Assembly (NCBI RefSeq): GCF_009901525.1
Contig: NZ_CP019288.1
Coordinates: 3,935,501 to 3,999,500, forward strand
Direction of reading: 5' to 3'
Length of the DNA: 64,000 nt
Source of the DNA: Kordia antarctica
GTDB lineage: Bacteria; Bacteroidota; Bacteroidia; Flavobacteriales; Flavobacteriaceae
Shown: positions 35,943 through 45,709 of the stretch, piece by piece
Position numbering within the stretch: position 1 is the first letter of the stretch
Layout: each line of letters opens with the position of its first letter
Notes under the pieces: generated by a model
Database searches by the model: none
Told to the model about the DNA's origin: nothing
What the model saw: only the letters and a program-made list of their open reading frames with translations
Translations under genes and position numbers: made by a program

Positions 35943-36711
35943 TTGCTATCTTGATGGTTAATTCTACAAATCGCTGAACGCTTAATTGTTCAGGTCGCAG
36001 TCCAAAGATAGTATCTTCTTTTAAATTATCGGAAAGATTGAATGTTTTTAAACTGTTACGAAGTGTTTTTCTTCGTTGTTGAAACGCCGTTTTTACCACT
36101 CTGAAGAATAGTTTTTCATCACACGGAAGTGAATAGTCTTTTTTTCTAGTGAGTCGCATTACGCCAGATTCTACTTTTGGTGGCGGATTGAATACTTCTG
36201 GTGGCACCGTAAAAAGGTATTCCGCTTCGTAAAAAACTTGCGTTAATACAGACAATATTCCATACGTTTTGTTTCCGTGTGGCGCGCAAATACGTTGTGC
36301 AACTTCTTTTTGAAACATACCGCTAAATTCTGGAACTTGATCGCGAAGTTCCAACGTTTTGAATACGATTTGTGTAGAAATGTTATACGGAAAGTTTCCA
36401 ATAATGGCAAATTGTTCTTGCTTGAAGGTTTCCGATACATCGTATTTTAGAAAATCTTTTTCAATAATTTTATCTGAAAGCTGTAAATAGTGCGCTCGCA
36501 AGTAGGTGACTGATTCTGAGTCAATTTCGCATACAAAAGTTGTTACAGGTTTTTTTAGTAAGTATTTCGTTAAAACACCTGTTCCTGGACCAATTTCTAG
36601 GATCTTTTTATAGCCGTTTAACGAAAGCGTATCTGCAATTTTTTCTGCAATTTCTTCATCTTTTAGAAAATGTTGTCCTAAGTGTTTTTTTGCTCTTACT
36701 TTATCTTTCAT
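35920..36711 (-). CDS. rsmA: 16S rRNA dimethyladenosine transferase RsmA (KsgA)
   Basis: The 263-residue methyltransferase dimethylates two adjacent adenosines in helix 45 of 16S rRNA. SAM motif [15 protein letters not shown], start [18 protein letters not shown] and catalytic IGNFPYNIS (N-F-P-Y in place of NPPY) are present. It overlaps mgtE by 23 bases and follows a small membrane-protein gene by 9 bases, in the order usual for the phylum (DUF4286, membrane protein, rsmA, mgtE). Confidence 0.95.
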   Translation of the reverse strand: MKDKVRAKKHLGQHFLKDEEIAEKIADTLSLNGYKKILEIGPGTGVLTKYLLKKPVTTFVCEIDSESVTYLRAHYLQLSDKIIEKDFLKYDVSETFKQEQFAIIGNFPYNISTQIVFKTLELRDQVPEFSGMFQKEVAQRICAPHGNKTYGILSVLTQVFYEAEYLFTVPPEVFNPPPKVESGVMRLTRKKDYSLPCDEKLFFRVVKTAFQQRRKTLRNSLKTFNLSDNLKEDTIFGLRPEQLSVQRFVELTIKIANDSIQTQ

Positions 36712-36720
36712 CTACTAAAA

Positions 36721-37161
36721 TTATATCGTTGCAACGCGTTCTTTGATAAATGCTTCTATTTCTTTTTGATCTTTCTTAGAAAACCACGAAAGTTCAAGGT
36801 CGTATTGTTTTCCTTCATGAGAGATTACATACGGTTCGCTTCCACCTTTACCAGGATGATATGATTTTAGCTGCGCAAAATCTTTTTTGAAACGATTGGT
36901 TCGTAATGTTGTGTGACTTAAAGTTACTGCTGGTTTCCCTCTGAGAAGAATCAATGCTATTGAAGCTAAAGCAATTAATCCAAAAATACCATTAACTACA
37001 TATTCAATGATGACCATGTTTTTACGCAGTTTAATGCTGATTTCTTGTGCTATTTTGTCAGAGAATTGTGTGATTATGAAAAAGGTAACTCCAATCACAA
37101 TAATGACTAAAATTGCTTTCATAAAATATAAAGCTTGCGAATAGTATTTTTTCTGTTTCAT
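36721..37161 (-). CDS. small membrane protein, unknown function
   Basis: The 146-residue protein has two hydrophobic helices (about 13-31 and 50-70) and a soluble C-terminal part. No family recognised. It sits between DUF4286 and rsmA with gaps of 6 and 9 bases, so it is in the same operon. Confidence 0.7.
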   Translation of the reverse strand: MKQKKYYSQALYFMKAILVIIVIGVTFFIITQFSDKIAQEISIKLRKNMVIIEYVVNGIFGLIALASIALILLRGKPAVTLSHTTLRTNRFKKDFAQLKSYHPGKGGSEPYVISHEGKQYDLELSWFSKKDQKEIEAFIKERVATI

Positions 37162-37167
37162 TATTTT

Positions 37168-37482
37168 TTACGCTTTAAAATCTTCAATAACTCTTAATTC
37201 CGTGCGGAAACCAAGCATTTTATCAGCAAATTTTTTCATGCCTTCTTCGCGCAATTTTGCAGCGTCTTCTGTATAATACGCTTCTAAATGTTCTTTTGAT
37301 TTTGCAGTGTATTGAACAGCATATGTTGTTCCGCCCATTTCTTCTTCAACTAATACTTGCACAAGTCGTGCTTCCGTAAATTTCCCTGTGGCTAATACTT
37401 GCGGAATGTGCGCTTTGATCCATGTTGAAAATTCTTCATGAATACTCTCGTCAATGTTAATAGTAACGTTATAAATGTACAT
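37168..37482 (-). CDS. DUF4286 family protein
   Basis: The 104-residue protein starts MYIYNVTINIDESIHEEFST and ends GFRTELRVIEDFKA, typical of DUF4286, a short family in Bacteroidota encoded near rsmA. The function is unknown. First gene of the operon. Confidence 0.88.
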   Translation of the reverse strand: MYIYNVTINIDESIHEEFSTWIKAHIPQVLATGKFTEARLVQVLVEEEMGGTTYAVQYTAKSKEHLEAYYTEDAAKLREEGMKKFADKMLGFRTELRVIEDFKA

Positions 37483-37602
37483 GTAAGTGCTTTCTAAATA
37501 GAGTGCAAAATTACGCTTTTATGCTGAATTACACATTATTGAAGAATAGTTTAATTCTTCTAATTTGTTTGAGTTTGAAGTAAATTTAATCGCTCAATTT
37601 TT

Positions 37603-38148
37603 TTAATATTCTTTCTTTTTTTTAATTTTTCCGTTATCATAATAAGTTGTCCAAACCCCTTTTTTCTTTCCGTTAACTCTTTCACCTTCTTTATGTAGAT
37701 AACAATTCCCCGATTTTCTTAAACATTTGTAAAGTCGGTTGTATCTTTTGAATTTAGTATCCGTTGTAGAGTTAAAAAGCTCAGTTAGACTTTCAGCATC
37801 CGAATCGATTTCTGTTGTTACAGATTCTATAGTTTTGTTTCCATTTCGATCAAACCCTTTCCATGACAGTATATTTCCGTATTTATCCAAGTAACTTTCA
37901 TTAGCTAGTTGACCATTTTTGTAGTATTGAACCTGTCTTCCAGAACCAGTTGAGTATTCCTCGGAATTATATTCATAAGTTATCCAAGACTCAATCCACC
38001 GAATATTTCCGTTTTTATAATAAGTTGTATCAGTTTTACAACCGATTTCTTTTAAGTCCTTGACAAATTCTAAAAACCGTTCGGAATGTTGAGAGTTACA
38101 TATGTTGTAAATTAGGACAAAAAATATGATTGTTAAATTACGTTTCAT
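37603..38148 (-). CDS. secreted MORN-like (YwqK-type) repeat protein
   Basis: The 181-residue protein has a signal peptide (first 19 residues) and repeated YKNGNIRW, YYKNGQLAN, FDRNGNKTIES and YYDNGKIKK units, the MORN-type beta hairpins of the YwqK/toxin-antitoxin-annotated family. The function is unknown. It is more A/T-biased at third positions than the housekeeping genes around it, and may be a late insertion between the TPR gene and the DUF4286 operon. Confidence 0.78.
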   Translation of the reverse strand: MKRNLTIIFFVLIYNICNSQHSERFLEFVKDLKEIGCKTDTTYYKNGNIRWIESWITYEYNSEEYSTGSGRQVQYYKNGQLANESYLDKYGNILSWKGFDRNGNKTIESVTTEIDSDAESLTELFNSTTDTKFKRYNRLYKCLRKSGNCYLHKEGERVNGKKKGVWTTYYDNGKIKKKKEY

Positions 38149-38220
38149 TAAAGTATTCTATAAATGTATCTATGACATCAATTTCTGTAACTAACCCTAT
38201 TTTTTTATATAGAATTGGTA

Positions 38221-40005
38221 TTAATTTAAGTTATCACCACGCAATTTCCGATACGCTTTTTGCGCTTCTACGTAATGAATACTGTCTTGATGATTGAAAA
38301 TGATTTCCTCAAAGAATTGTTTGGCTTTTTCAGGATCGTCAAAGTGATTTAGATATAATTGTGCCATTGCAAAATAGGCATCATCGACTAAAATATCTTC
38401 TTTGTAGAATTCGATGATTTTCTTGTAATTGAGGCGTGCTTTGTCAAATTCTGCCCGCTTTTCATACAATTTTGCTTGCATCAATAAAGCTTCATCTTCA
38501 ATTTTTTCTCCTTTGTGATTTTGCAGAATATCTTCTAAGGTTTCAATCGCTTCAGTTTCTTTAAATTGATACGCTAACAAATCTGCTTTTGCATATTTTT
38601 TTAATGCCGTTTGTGTAGAATCTTCTAAAGAATTATCAGAAATAATTAATTTTAACCTTAAAGCGTCATTCGCAATTAATTGAGAAACAGACGATTTCAA
38701 TACTTTCAGTTGCGTTTCTGCCCATTCAAAATCACCTTTATAATAACTTGTACGCGCTACACGAAAACGCGCTTCCTGACCAATGACATCATTTTTTAAG
38801 GCTTTTTGCACTTGCGAAAAGTAAATTAATGCTTGGTTAAATTGTTCTTTATACACCAAAATATCGCCCAATGCTAATTTCACAACTGCTTGCTGACGTA
38901 TTGTTAGTTTTTGCTCTAATGTTTCTTTGAGATATGTGATTGCATTTTCCGAATTATTTTTCTGAAAAGCTAAAAAATTGGCATAATCGCGTTGTAATAA
39001 AACGGTTCGGTAATTGCGTTCGTAATTCGCGAATAATGCATCAAATCGTGCTTGAATTTCATCGTAATTTCCATCTGTAATCGCTTCAATATCTAATTGA
39101 ATTAAGTTTTGAGATGCGCGAATTTTTGTAGAATCTTGATTCGAGTTTTCAATAATATACGTCAAAATTTCACGCGCCGTTTCTTTTTCACCATCTTCAA
39201 TACTCATGCTTGCCAAGTCAAAAATGCGTTGCAAAGAAGCGTCGCCATTCATGTAAATTGCTTTTTCTTGAATAAAAGCTCTTTTGTATTGCTTTTGTTG
39301 AATGAATAACCAACTTAAGAGTTCATTCCACAACAAATTTGGTTCTTCTTGATTTCTTTTGAGCAATAATTTTCGGAACAGCGTATTGTTTTTCTCTTCT
39401 GGATCGTTTCGTAAAAACTGACTGATTATTCGTTGCGCATATCCTTTTTGTTCAACTCTGTCTTTTATAAGATCTAAATAGCTAGAAAACATTTTTTCAA
39501 TCTCTCCTTTTTCGCCGTAAATTCTAGCAATATTGTTTAAAAAGTTATAGTTAGGATTTTCAATCATTGCATGTTGATATACATTTAATGCATAATCTAA
39601 CAACGATTTCTTTTCAAATGAACGTCCAATTATATAGGAAGCGGAAGCTTTTTCTTTTGTAAAAGCAACTGCCTTTTCATAGTATTTTTTTGCGTTGACG
39701 GAATCTTTTTTTAATTCGTAATTAAAACCAGTTTCCACCAATAAAATAGGATTTGATTTTGGCACTTCAATCGCTTCCAATAATAATTTCTGAGGAGTTT
39801 CAAAATCTTCCAATTGCTGATAACTAGCTATCATTGCAATAAAGTAATTTACTTTTCGTGGCGAATTTTTATAGAGTTTTTCAAAAGCAACTATTGCTTT
39901 TTTGTATTCTCCTTTTTCGTAATATTGTTGCGCCAAAGCATCTGTTTGTGCAAATGTAGTTCCGTACATTGCCAAGCTGATGATTAAAAATAAAATGTAA
40001 CGCAT
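38221..40005 (-). CDS. secreted TPR-repeat protein
   Basis: The 594-residue protein has a signal peptide (RYILFLIISLAMYGTTFAQ) and TPR units through most of its length, e.g. AQQYYEKGEYKKAIVAFEKL and a late block around LLMQAKLYEKRAEFDKARLN. It is probably a periplasmic scaffold. Start set at the ATG at 40005 because the upstream nine codons precede the signal peptide. In this phylum it commonly neighbours serS. Confidence 0.88.
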   Translation of the reverse strand: MRYILFLIISLAMYGTTFAQTDALAQQYYEKGEYKKAIVAFEKLYKNSPRKVNYFIAMIASYQQLEDFETPQKLLLEAIEVPKSNPILLVETGFNYELKKDSVNAKKYYEKAVAFTKEKASASYIIGRSFEKKSLLDYALNVYQHAMIENPNYNFLNNIARIYGEKGEIEKMFSSYLDLIKDRVEQKGYAQRIISQFLRNDPEEKNNTLFRKLLLKRNQEEPNLLWNELLSWLFIQQKQYKRAFIQEKAIYMNGDASLQRIFDLASMSIEDGEKETAREILTYIIENSNQDSTKIRASQNLIQLDIEAITDGNYDEIQARFDALFANYERNYRTVLLQRDYANFLAFQKNNSENAITYLKETLEQKLTIRQQAVVKLALGDILVYKEQFNQALIYFSQVQKALKNDVIGQEARFRVARTSYYKGDFEWAETQLKVLKSSVSQLIANDALRLKLIISDNSLEDSTQTALKKYAKADLLAYQFKETEAIETLEDILQNHKGEKIEDEALLMQAKLYEKRAEFDKARLNYKKIIEFYKEDILVDDAYFAMAQLYLNHFDDPEKAKQFFEEIIFNHQDSIHYVEAQKAYRKLRGDNLN

Positions 40006-40070
40006 AGTGTAGCTTTTGCTCAAAGATAACAATAAAGTGTGTTAATTAAATGATAATGTTAGTAGATAAT

Positions 40071-40113
40071 AGACCGCTAACGCTATTAGAATTGAGACCG
40101 CTTTGCTGTTAGA
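40071..40113 (+). repeat. paired AGACCGCT dispersed repeats
   Basis: AGACCGCTAACGCTATTAGA (40071-40090) is followed after four bases by AGACCGCTTTGCTGTTAGA (40095-40113), two related units in tandem in the 441-base gap before serS. A third copy in the opposite direction is at 31359-31377. Confidence 0.65.
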
Positions 40114-40379
40114 TCTATAATGAAACCTATTTGAATTTTTTATTGTCGATTGCGTTAAACGTCAGATCGAGTAAAATTTCAAAGAAATTTTGTATCGAGA
40201 TCTACTTAGGAATTTAAAACTGCTTCTCGACACAAATTTTCTTCATTTCATTCAAAAAAATAACTCGAAGTTACGTTTAGCATTTTGCACTTTAATTTGG
40301 TATTAAATATATGTATATGAGTTTCATTAAAAACAAAAAACACCAACAAAATAGATTGTCAATGCTTTATTTTTTTAAT

Positions 40380-40440
40380 TTGAACCTTGAACCTTGAACC
40401 TTGAACCTTGAACCTTGAACCTTGAACCTTGAACCTTGAA
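40380..40440 (+). repeat. heptanucleotide tandem repeat TTGAACC, eight full units
   Basis: Eight uninterrupted 7-bp units plus a partial unit, ending 6 bases before the serS stop codon on the opposite strand. The remainder of the gap 40006-40446 holds dispersed repeats and no gene. Confidence 0.95.
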
Positions 40441-40446
40441 CACGAA

Positions 40447-41718
40447 CTAAGAGATCATATCAAAACCTGTATATCTGCGTAAAACTTCTGGAATTTCAAT
40501 ACCGTTTTCTGTTTGGTAATTTTCTAAAATTCCCGCTAAAACTCTTGGCAATGCTAATGAACTTCCGTTTAATGTATGCGCCAATTGCTTATTTCCGTCT
40601 TTGTCTTTAATTCTTAATTTTAAACGATTTGCCTGAAATGTCTCAAAGTTAGAAACCGAACTAATTTCCAACCAACGATCTTGCGCTGTAGAAAACAATT
40701 CAAAATCATGCGTCAATGCCGCTGTAAATCCTAAATCGCCACCGCACAAACGTAAAATTCTATATGGAAGTTTCAATTCATCCAAAATTCCTTTAATATG
40801 TGCTTCCATTCCGTCAAAAGCTGTATATGAATTTTCAGGACATTCAATACGAACAATTTCCACTTTGTCAAACTGATGCAAACGATTCAATCCACGAACA
40901 TGCGCGCCATAACTTCCAGCTTCGCGTCGAAAACATGGTGTGTAGGCTGTGCAACAAATTGGTAAATCTTCTGCTTTTAGCAAATCGCCACGAAACATAT
41001 TCGTCACCGGAACTTCCGCTGTTGGAATTAAATATAAATCGTCTTCCGTTGCATGATACATTTGCCCTTCTTTATCTGGCAATTGCCCAGTTGCCAGAGC
41101 AGAAGCTTCGTTTACCAAATGCGGAACTTGATATTCTGTATAACCTGCATCGACGTTTTTATCCAAGAAATATTGAATCAACGCACGTTGCAAACGCGCA
41201 CCTTTTCCTTTATACACAGGAAATCCTGCGCCAGTAATTTTATTTCCAAGTTCAAAATCAATAATGTCGTATTTTTTTGCCAATTCCCAATGCGGTTGCG
41301 CTTCTGCATGCAATGTTGGAATGTCGCCAGCGCGAAATATTTCTTCATTATCATCTTCGCTATTTCCGCTAGGAACTAACGCATTTGGCACATTTGGAAT
41401 TGTATATAAAAGTTCTGAAAGGGCATCTTCTTTTTCCTTTAAATCAGTTTTTAAAACTTCTGATTTTGCTTTGAGTTGTGTTCCTTTTTCGCGTAAAATT
41501 GCTGCTTTTTTCGGCTGACCACTTTTAAACAATTGCCCAATTTCTTTGGCTAATTTATTAGAGGAAGCTAAAATATTGTCCAACTCAACTTGCAAACTTC
41601 TGCGCGTTTCGTCTAGCAAAACTACTTCGTTTACAACTTCAGTAGCATCAAAATTCCGTTTCTTCAAAGCCTCAATAATTTGGGCTTTATTGTCTCTAAT
41701 AAATTGTAATTGTAACAT
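40447..41718 (-). CDS. serS: seryl-tRNA synthetase
   Basis: The 423-residue enzyme charges tRNA-Ser. The N-terminal antiparallel coiled coil (about 30-105, e.g. LAKEIGQLFKSGQPKKAA) binds the long tRNA arm; class II motif 2 FRREAGSYGAHVRGLNRLHQ and motif 3 LNGSSLALPRVLAGILENYQ form the active site. The gene ends a block of translation and cofactor genes running from prs at 46651. Confidence 0.97.
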   Translation of the reverse strand: MLQLQFIRDNKAQIIEALKKRNFDATEVVNEVVLLDETRRSLQVELDNILASSNKLAKEIGQLFKSGQPKKAAILREKGTQLKAKSEVLKTDLKEKEDALSELLYTIPNVPNALVPSGNSEDDNEEIFRAGDIPTLHAEAQPHWELAKKYDIIDFELGNKITGAGFPVYKGKGARLQRALIQYFLDKNVDAGYTEYQVPHLVNEASALATGQLPDKEGQMYHATEDDLYLIPTAEVPVTNMFRGDLLKAEDLPICCTAYTPCFRREAGSYGAHVRGLNRLHQFDKVEIVRIECPENSYTAFDGMEAHIKGILDELKLPYRILRLCGGDLGFTAALTHDFELFSTAQDRWLEISSVSNFETFQANRLKLRIKDKDGNKQLAHTLNGSSLALPRVLAGILENYQTENGIEIPEVLRRYTGFDMIS

Positions 41719-41780
41719 GTTTTTCTATTTTTGGCGTTCCCTACGGTCAGGCTTTCGGCAGTCGCTTTTTGCAAACTGTC

Positions 41781-41800
41781 ATTCCTGCGAAGGCAGGAAT
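41781..41800. repeat. dispersed palindrome ATTCCTGC/GCAGGAAT
   Basis: Arms of 8 bases around GAAG, as in the TCATTCCTGCGAAGGCAGGAATCC repeats common in many bacterial genomes. One copy in the window. Confidence 0.55.
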
Positions 41801-41903
41801 CCATTTTACAAAAGAGCTTCAACAAATGCCTCAATCCTTAACGCACTGATTATTGAAGATGCAAAAATAATCAAATTAAGATAACTGTCGTATTATTTTT
41901 GAC

Positions 41904-41915
41904 CTTTCGCGAAAG
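41904..41915. repeat. palindrome CTTTCGCGAAAG
   Basis: Perfect 12-base palindrome within CCTTTCGCGAAAGCGG, between serS and the HTTM gene, near the repeat at 41781. Confidence 0.5.
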
Positions 41916-41926
41916 CGGACTGAAAA

Positions 41927-43273
41927 TTATTTTTTTGAAGTCGATTTTAGATGCTGGTATTTACTTTTAAAAGGCAAAATCCAAGTGTGATGTGAGAAGT
42001 GTGACCATTCTTCAGCGGCTAAATCTACTGTCGGATCAAAAAGTTGTTGATACGAATGATTGTTCACTTTGGCGCGACCTTCTGCATAAATACGTACTTC
42101 TTTGCCTTCTTTGGCAAATTCTTCTTCAACAAATTGTACAAATTGCCACAACATATCAGGTTTTACAGCAATTCTTTGCGATTGTTTTGGCGTTGTATAG
42201 CTTGCTGGATTTACATACGTAGTGACGCCCGAATTTTTATCGACAATTCTGAGTTGTACATATCCTGTTTTTGAGCGTAACATCATGCGCCAACTGAGTC
42301 GATGTCCTTCTTCTGTCCATAAAACATCATCTTGAAATGTCCAATGACGCAATGGTAAAAGAATTTGTGAGATAAAATACAGCGCGAATATTGGAATTAT
42401 GATGTTTCTGTACGGAGACAAAATGACTTCATTTCCTGTATAGATTTCTTTTTTCTTTAGGAAGATGTTTCGAATGGTTTCTGGTTCAAAAAAGAAAATA
42501 CACAACGCTAATGACAGATACGGAAAGATTCCGATGTGTAATATAAACGAGTTGAATAAGTGAAAAACAACCGCGCAGCAAAAGATAAATACGCGTGTAC
42601 GTTTCCAAAGCAACAGCGGAATTATCAATAAATCAAACGCAATTCCGACGTACGTCAATACATAGTAAATCCAGTTTTGTTGTAGAAATTCGCCAACAAT
42701 TGGCAAGTTTCTTCTTCCGCCGATTAAGTTTTTAGGAACTTCTCCCGAAATCCAATCTGGATACATTTTCGCAACAGAAGCATATGTATACACAATAAAT
42801 AATTGTAGAATAAAAATCCACAGACACCAATTGGGTATGTAATTTTTTTTGATTGCCGGATTTCGTTTCGCATCTACCGAAAGGTAATGATGCGCAGGAA
42901 CTATCCACATAAAAATGCACAACAATATTAATAAGTAATAGTGATTGTTATACGACGTTTTTTGCATCAAATAAGCGCATGTCCACATGATTGTAAAAAT
43001 TCCCATGTTCCAACGATATTTGTAGCCAATCATGACGAAAAAACCACAAATTCCCATGAGAGCAAAGTAGAAATACATGCCGTTTCCTGGAAGTGGTTGC
43101 AACCATTCAAAACCGATAAATGTAAATGTGAAATCAGGATCGATAAACGTACGTTTTACCCAACCTGTGAGAATGGCACCAAATCCTTCTAAACAAATTA
43201 GTAAGCCAAAAAACACTCGAAACAGCACGAGCGATGTATTGTCTACTTGTTTAAAAAGAAATTTGTTAAGCAT
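41927..43273 (-). CDS. HTTM-domain (gamma-carboxylase-like) membrane protein
   Basis: The 448-residue protein has about eight hydrophobic helices in the first 320 residues and a soluble C-terminal part. The N-terminal pattern DNTSLVLFRVFFGLLICLEG is that of the HTTM domain, shared with vitamin K-dependent gamma-carboxylase. Whether bacterial members carboxylate anything is not established here. The start overlaps the ribF stop by 8 bases, so it is cotranscribed with ribF. Confidence 0.85.
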   Translation of the reverse strand: MLNKFLFKQVDNTSLVLFRVFFGLLICLEGFGAILTGWVKRTFIDPDFTFTFIGFEWLQPLPGNGMYFYFALMGICGFFVMIGYKYRWNMGIFTIMWTCAYLMQKTSYNNHYYLLILLCIFMWIVPAHHYLSVDAKRNPAIKKNYIPNWCLWIFILQLFIVYTYASVAKMYPDWISGEVPKNLIGGRRNLPIVGEFLQQNWIYYVLTYVGIAFDLLIIPLLLWKRTRVFIFCCAVVFHLFNSFILHIGIFPYLSLALCIFFFEPETIRNIFLKKKEIYTGNEVILSPYRNIIIPIFALYFISQILLPLRHWTFQDDVLWTEEGHRLSWRMMLRSKTGYVQLRIVDKNSGVTTYVNPASYTTPKQSQRIAVKPDMLWQFVQFVEEEFAKEGKEVRIYAEGRAKVNNHSYQQLFDPTVDLAAEEWSHFSHHTWILPFKSKYQHLKSTSKK

Positions 43274-44195
43274 TGTAATTTTGAATTAAGTCTAACGAAG
43301 CGACTTTGTCTTTTTGTAATTGTTCTTGTAGTTTTTCTACCGAATTAAATTTTTGTTCTTCGCGCAGGCGTTTTATTAAATGCACTTGTATTTTTTTATC
43401 ATATAAATCTTGATCGAAGTCAAAAAAGTGTACTTCTATCGTTTGTTTTTTTCCTGCAACCGTAGGATTCGTGCCAATATTCATCATTCCAAAAACGGTA
43501 ACAGTATCAATGATACTTTTTACAAAGTATACACCTTGTTTCGGAATGAGTTTGTAGGTTTCTTTGATGTGAATGTTTGCTGTTGGAAAGTTGATTTTTT
43601 TGCCTAATCCTTTTCCAGAAACGACAGTTCCAGTCATCATAAATTCGTATCCAAGATATTTGTTTGCAGTAGTAATATAGCCTTCGTTGAGTGCTTTTCT
43701 AATTTTTGTAGAACTGATAGCGACATCGTCAATTTCTTTGGCTTTAATTTCTTCTACTTTAAAATCGAACGCTGCACCAAATTCACGTAAATCATTTATG
43801 TTTGCTGTTCTGTTTCTTCCAAAACGATGATCGTAGCCAATGATTATTTTTTTTAGATTTAGTTGTTCTATTAGTAAATCGCGAACAAAATCACGCGCTT
43901 TTAGACGTGAAAATTCTTTGTTGAAAGGATAAATAATCAACGTATCTAGTTTGGTAGTTTCTAAGAGTTGGATGCGTTCATCGATGGTATTGATGAGTTT
44001 TATGGTTGAATCTTGTTGCAAAACCATTCGCGGATGCGGAAAAAATGTCAACAAAGTTGTAGACAAACCGTCTGCTTTTTCGATGAGGTTTTCTATTATC
44101 TTTTTATGTCCAAGATGAACACCATCAAAGGTTCCGATGGTTATTGCGGATGGATTTTCGGCTTTGTATGTGTCAAAAAAATCTATGGTATTCAC
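43266..44195 (-). CDS. ribF: bifunctional riboflavin kinase / FAD synthetase
   Basis: The 309-residue enzyme makes FMN from riboflavin, then FAD. The N-terminal nucleotidyltransferase has TIGTFDGVHLGHKKII and YDHRFGRNR; the C-terminal kinase domain has SGKGLGKKINFPTANI. The start is GTG (44195), 26 bases after the pth stop. Confidence 0.95.
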   Translation of the reverse strand: MNTIDFFDTYKAENPSAITIGTFDGVHLGHKKIIENLIEKADGLSTTLLTFFPHPRMVLQQDSTIKLINTIDERIQLLETTKLDTLIIYPFNKEFSRLKARDFVRDLLIEQLNLKKIIIGYDHRFGRNRTANINDLREFGAAFDFKVEEIKAKEIDDVAISSTKIRKALNEGYITTANKYLGYEFMMTGTVVSGKGLGKKINFPTANIHIKETYKLIPKQGVYFVKSIIDTVTVFGMMNIGTNPTVAGKKQTIEVHFFDFDQDLYDKKIQVHLIKRLREEQKFNSVEKLQEQLQKDKVASLDLIQNYNA

Positions 44196-44221
44196 TGTTC
44201 GTTGGTTTTTTACAAAGCTAT

Positions 44222-44863
44222 TTATTTTCCGTTAAAGTTGTTCATAGTATTTGAAATTCCTGCGGTTCCAAATGATTTTATGAGTTCGGCACTTTTTTCA
44301 AGTCGTTCAGAAAGCTTGTCATTTTCTTCGGTATTCCATTCGCCTAACACATAATTTACTTGTCTTCCTTTGCCAAATTCGGAACTAATTCCAAATCGGA
44401 ATCTTGGATATTTTGTGGTCATGAGTTGTTCTTGCGTACTTTTTAAGCCATTGTGTCCGCCATCGCTTCCTTTCATTTTTACACGAATGGTTCCAAATTC
44501 AAGATTTAGATCGTCCGTAATAATTAATATATTATCGATTGGAATTTTTTCTTTCGTCATCCAATAGCGAATTGCTTTTCCGCTAAGATTCATATACGTG
44601 CTAGGTTTTAACAGCATAAATGTTCTTCCTTTGAATTTGTACGTAGCTACATCACCTAGTTTGTCTGTTTGAAACTTGACAGCTTCTTTTTTGGCAAAAA
44701 AGTCTAGTATTTTGAAGCCGATATTATGTCGCGTGTTTTCATATTCACTTCCAATGTTTCCTAAACCTACAATGAGAAATTTTTTCATAGGATCTGTTTC
44801 TTCTATGTTTCGTGCTATTTTTTCGGGAGATGAACTCCATAATTTTTTTAAAAATTGAAACAT
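44222..44863 (-). CDS. pth: peptidyl-tRNA hydrolase
   Basis: The 213-residue enzyme releases peptides from peptidyl-tRNA. The catalytic domain starts at about residue 26 (KKFLIVGLGNIGSEYENTRH, with the catalytic His in the NTRHNIGF segment). The family domain is about 185 residues; the 25-residue extension FQFLKKLWSSSPEKIARNI is common in flavobacterial versions, but an internal ATG at residue 26 would also give a full enzyme. Confidence 0.95.
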   Translation of the reverse strand: MFQFLKKLWSSSPEKIARNIEETDPMKKFLIVGLGNIGSEYENTRHNIGFKILDFFAKKEAVKFQTDKLGDVATYKFKGRTFMLLKPSTYMNLSGKAIRYWMTKEKIPIDNILIITDDLNLEFGTIRVKMKGSDGGHNGLKSTQEQLMTTKYPRFRFGISSEFGKGRQVNYVLGEWNTEENDKLSERLEKSAELIKSFGTAGISNTMNNFNGK

Positions 44864-45005
44864 TCTTTTTTGTAAAATTTTATGTAAAAATAGAACCTAT
44901 TAATTCTTATGGCAAGTCTGAGTCGTAAAAATTGACATAAGTTTGAAATTTCAGTAGGATTCGTGCAACTTGCAATTTTCTCAAAATGGAGTTTCACTGA
45001 AAATA

Positions 45006-45034
45006 AAAAAGCATTCCGATGTGGAATGCTTTTT
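45006..45034 (-). terminator. terminator downstream of rplY
   Basis: The arms AAAAAGCATTCC and GGAATGCTTTTT pair perfectly around 5 bases, 24 bases after the rplY stop, so pth and the genes beyond have a separate or read-through transcript. Confidence 0.85.
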
Positions 45035-45057
45035 ATAGATCAGAAGATCAATTATTT

Positions 45058-45684
45058 TTATTCTGCTGCAGGAGTAGCAGGAGTAGTACCAGCGGCAACT
45101 TTTTCTTCTTTTACAGCATCTTGCGCAGCTTTCATTGCAGCACGCGAGATTCTTACTTGACAAACTACGGTGTTATCCGTATGTAATAATTTGTAGTTTT
45201 CATTTGCAAAAGCAGTTACATACAATTTATCTCCAATTTTTAATTCAGAAATGTCTGCTTCAATAAAGTCAGGTAAATTTTTTGGTAATGCTTTAATTCT
45301 AAGTTTACGCTTGTTTAAACGTAAAGCTCCACCATTCATAACACCTGGAGATTTTCCTTTGATAGTAACAGGAATACTCATTGTAAGTTCTTTATCTTCA
45401 AATGAACGATAAAAATCTACGTGTAAAATTTTGTCACTTACTGGGTGAAATTGAAGGTCTTGCAAAATTGCATTGTGTGTTGTACCGTCTTCTAATGCAA
45501 TCACAACTGTGTGCGCATTTGGAGTATACACTAATTTAGAAAATGATAATTCTTCTGCTGAAAAGTGTAATGGTTTGTCTCCTCCGTATAATACGCAAGG
45601 AACCTTTCCAGCATTACGTAAGGCTTTTGTTGATACTTTGCCCACGCTTTCTCTTTGAGATCCGTTAATTGTAATTGATTTCAT
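45058..45684 (-). CDS. rplY: 50S ribosomal protein L25/general stress protein Ctc
   Basis: The 208-residue protein has the L25 domain (about 1-90; [20 protein letters not shown] and VPCVLYGG) that binds 5S rRNA, and the C-terminal TL5/CTC beta domain (about 95-185). The last 20 residues are Ala/Pro/Thr-rich. It is 25 bases downstream of prs, as in many bacteria. Confidence 0.96.
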   Translation of the reverse strand: MKSITINGSQRESVGKVSTKALRNAGKVPCVLYGGDKPLHFSAEELSFSKLVYTPNAHTVVIALEDGTTHNAILQDLQFHPVSDKILHVDFYRSFEDKELTMSIPVTIKGKSPGVMNGGALRLNKRKLRIKALPKNLPDFIEADISELKIGDKLYVTAFANENYKLLHTDNTVVCQVRISRAAMKAAQDAVKEEKVAAGTTPATPAAE

Positions 45685-45709
45685 TCTTTTAATTTATATT
45701 AATATTTAA

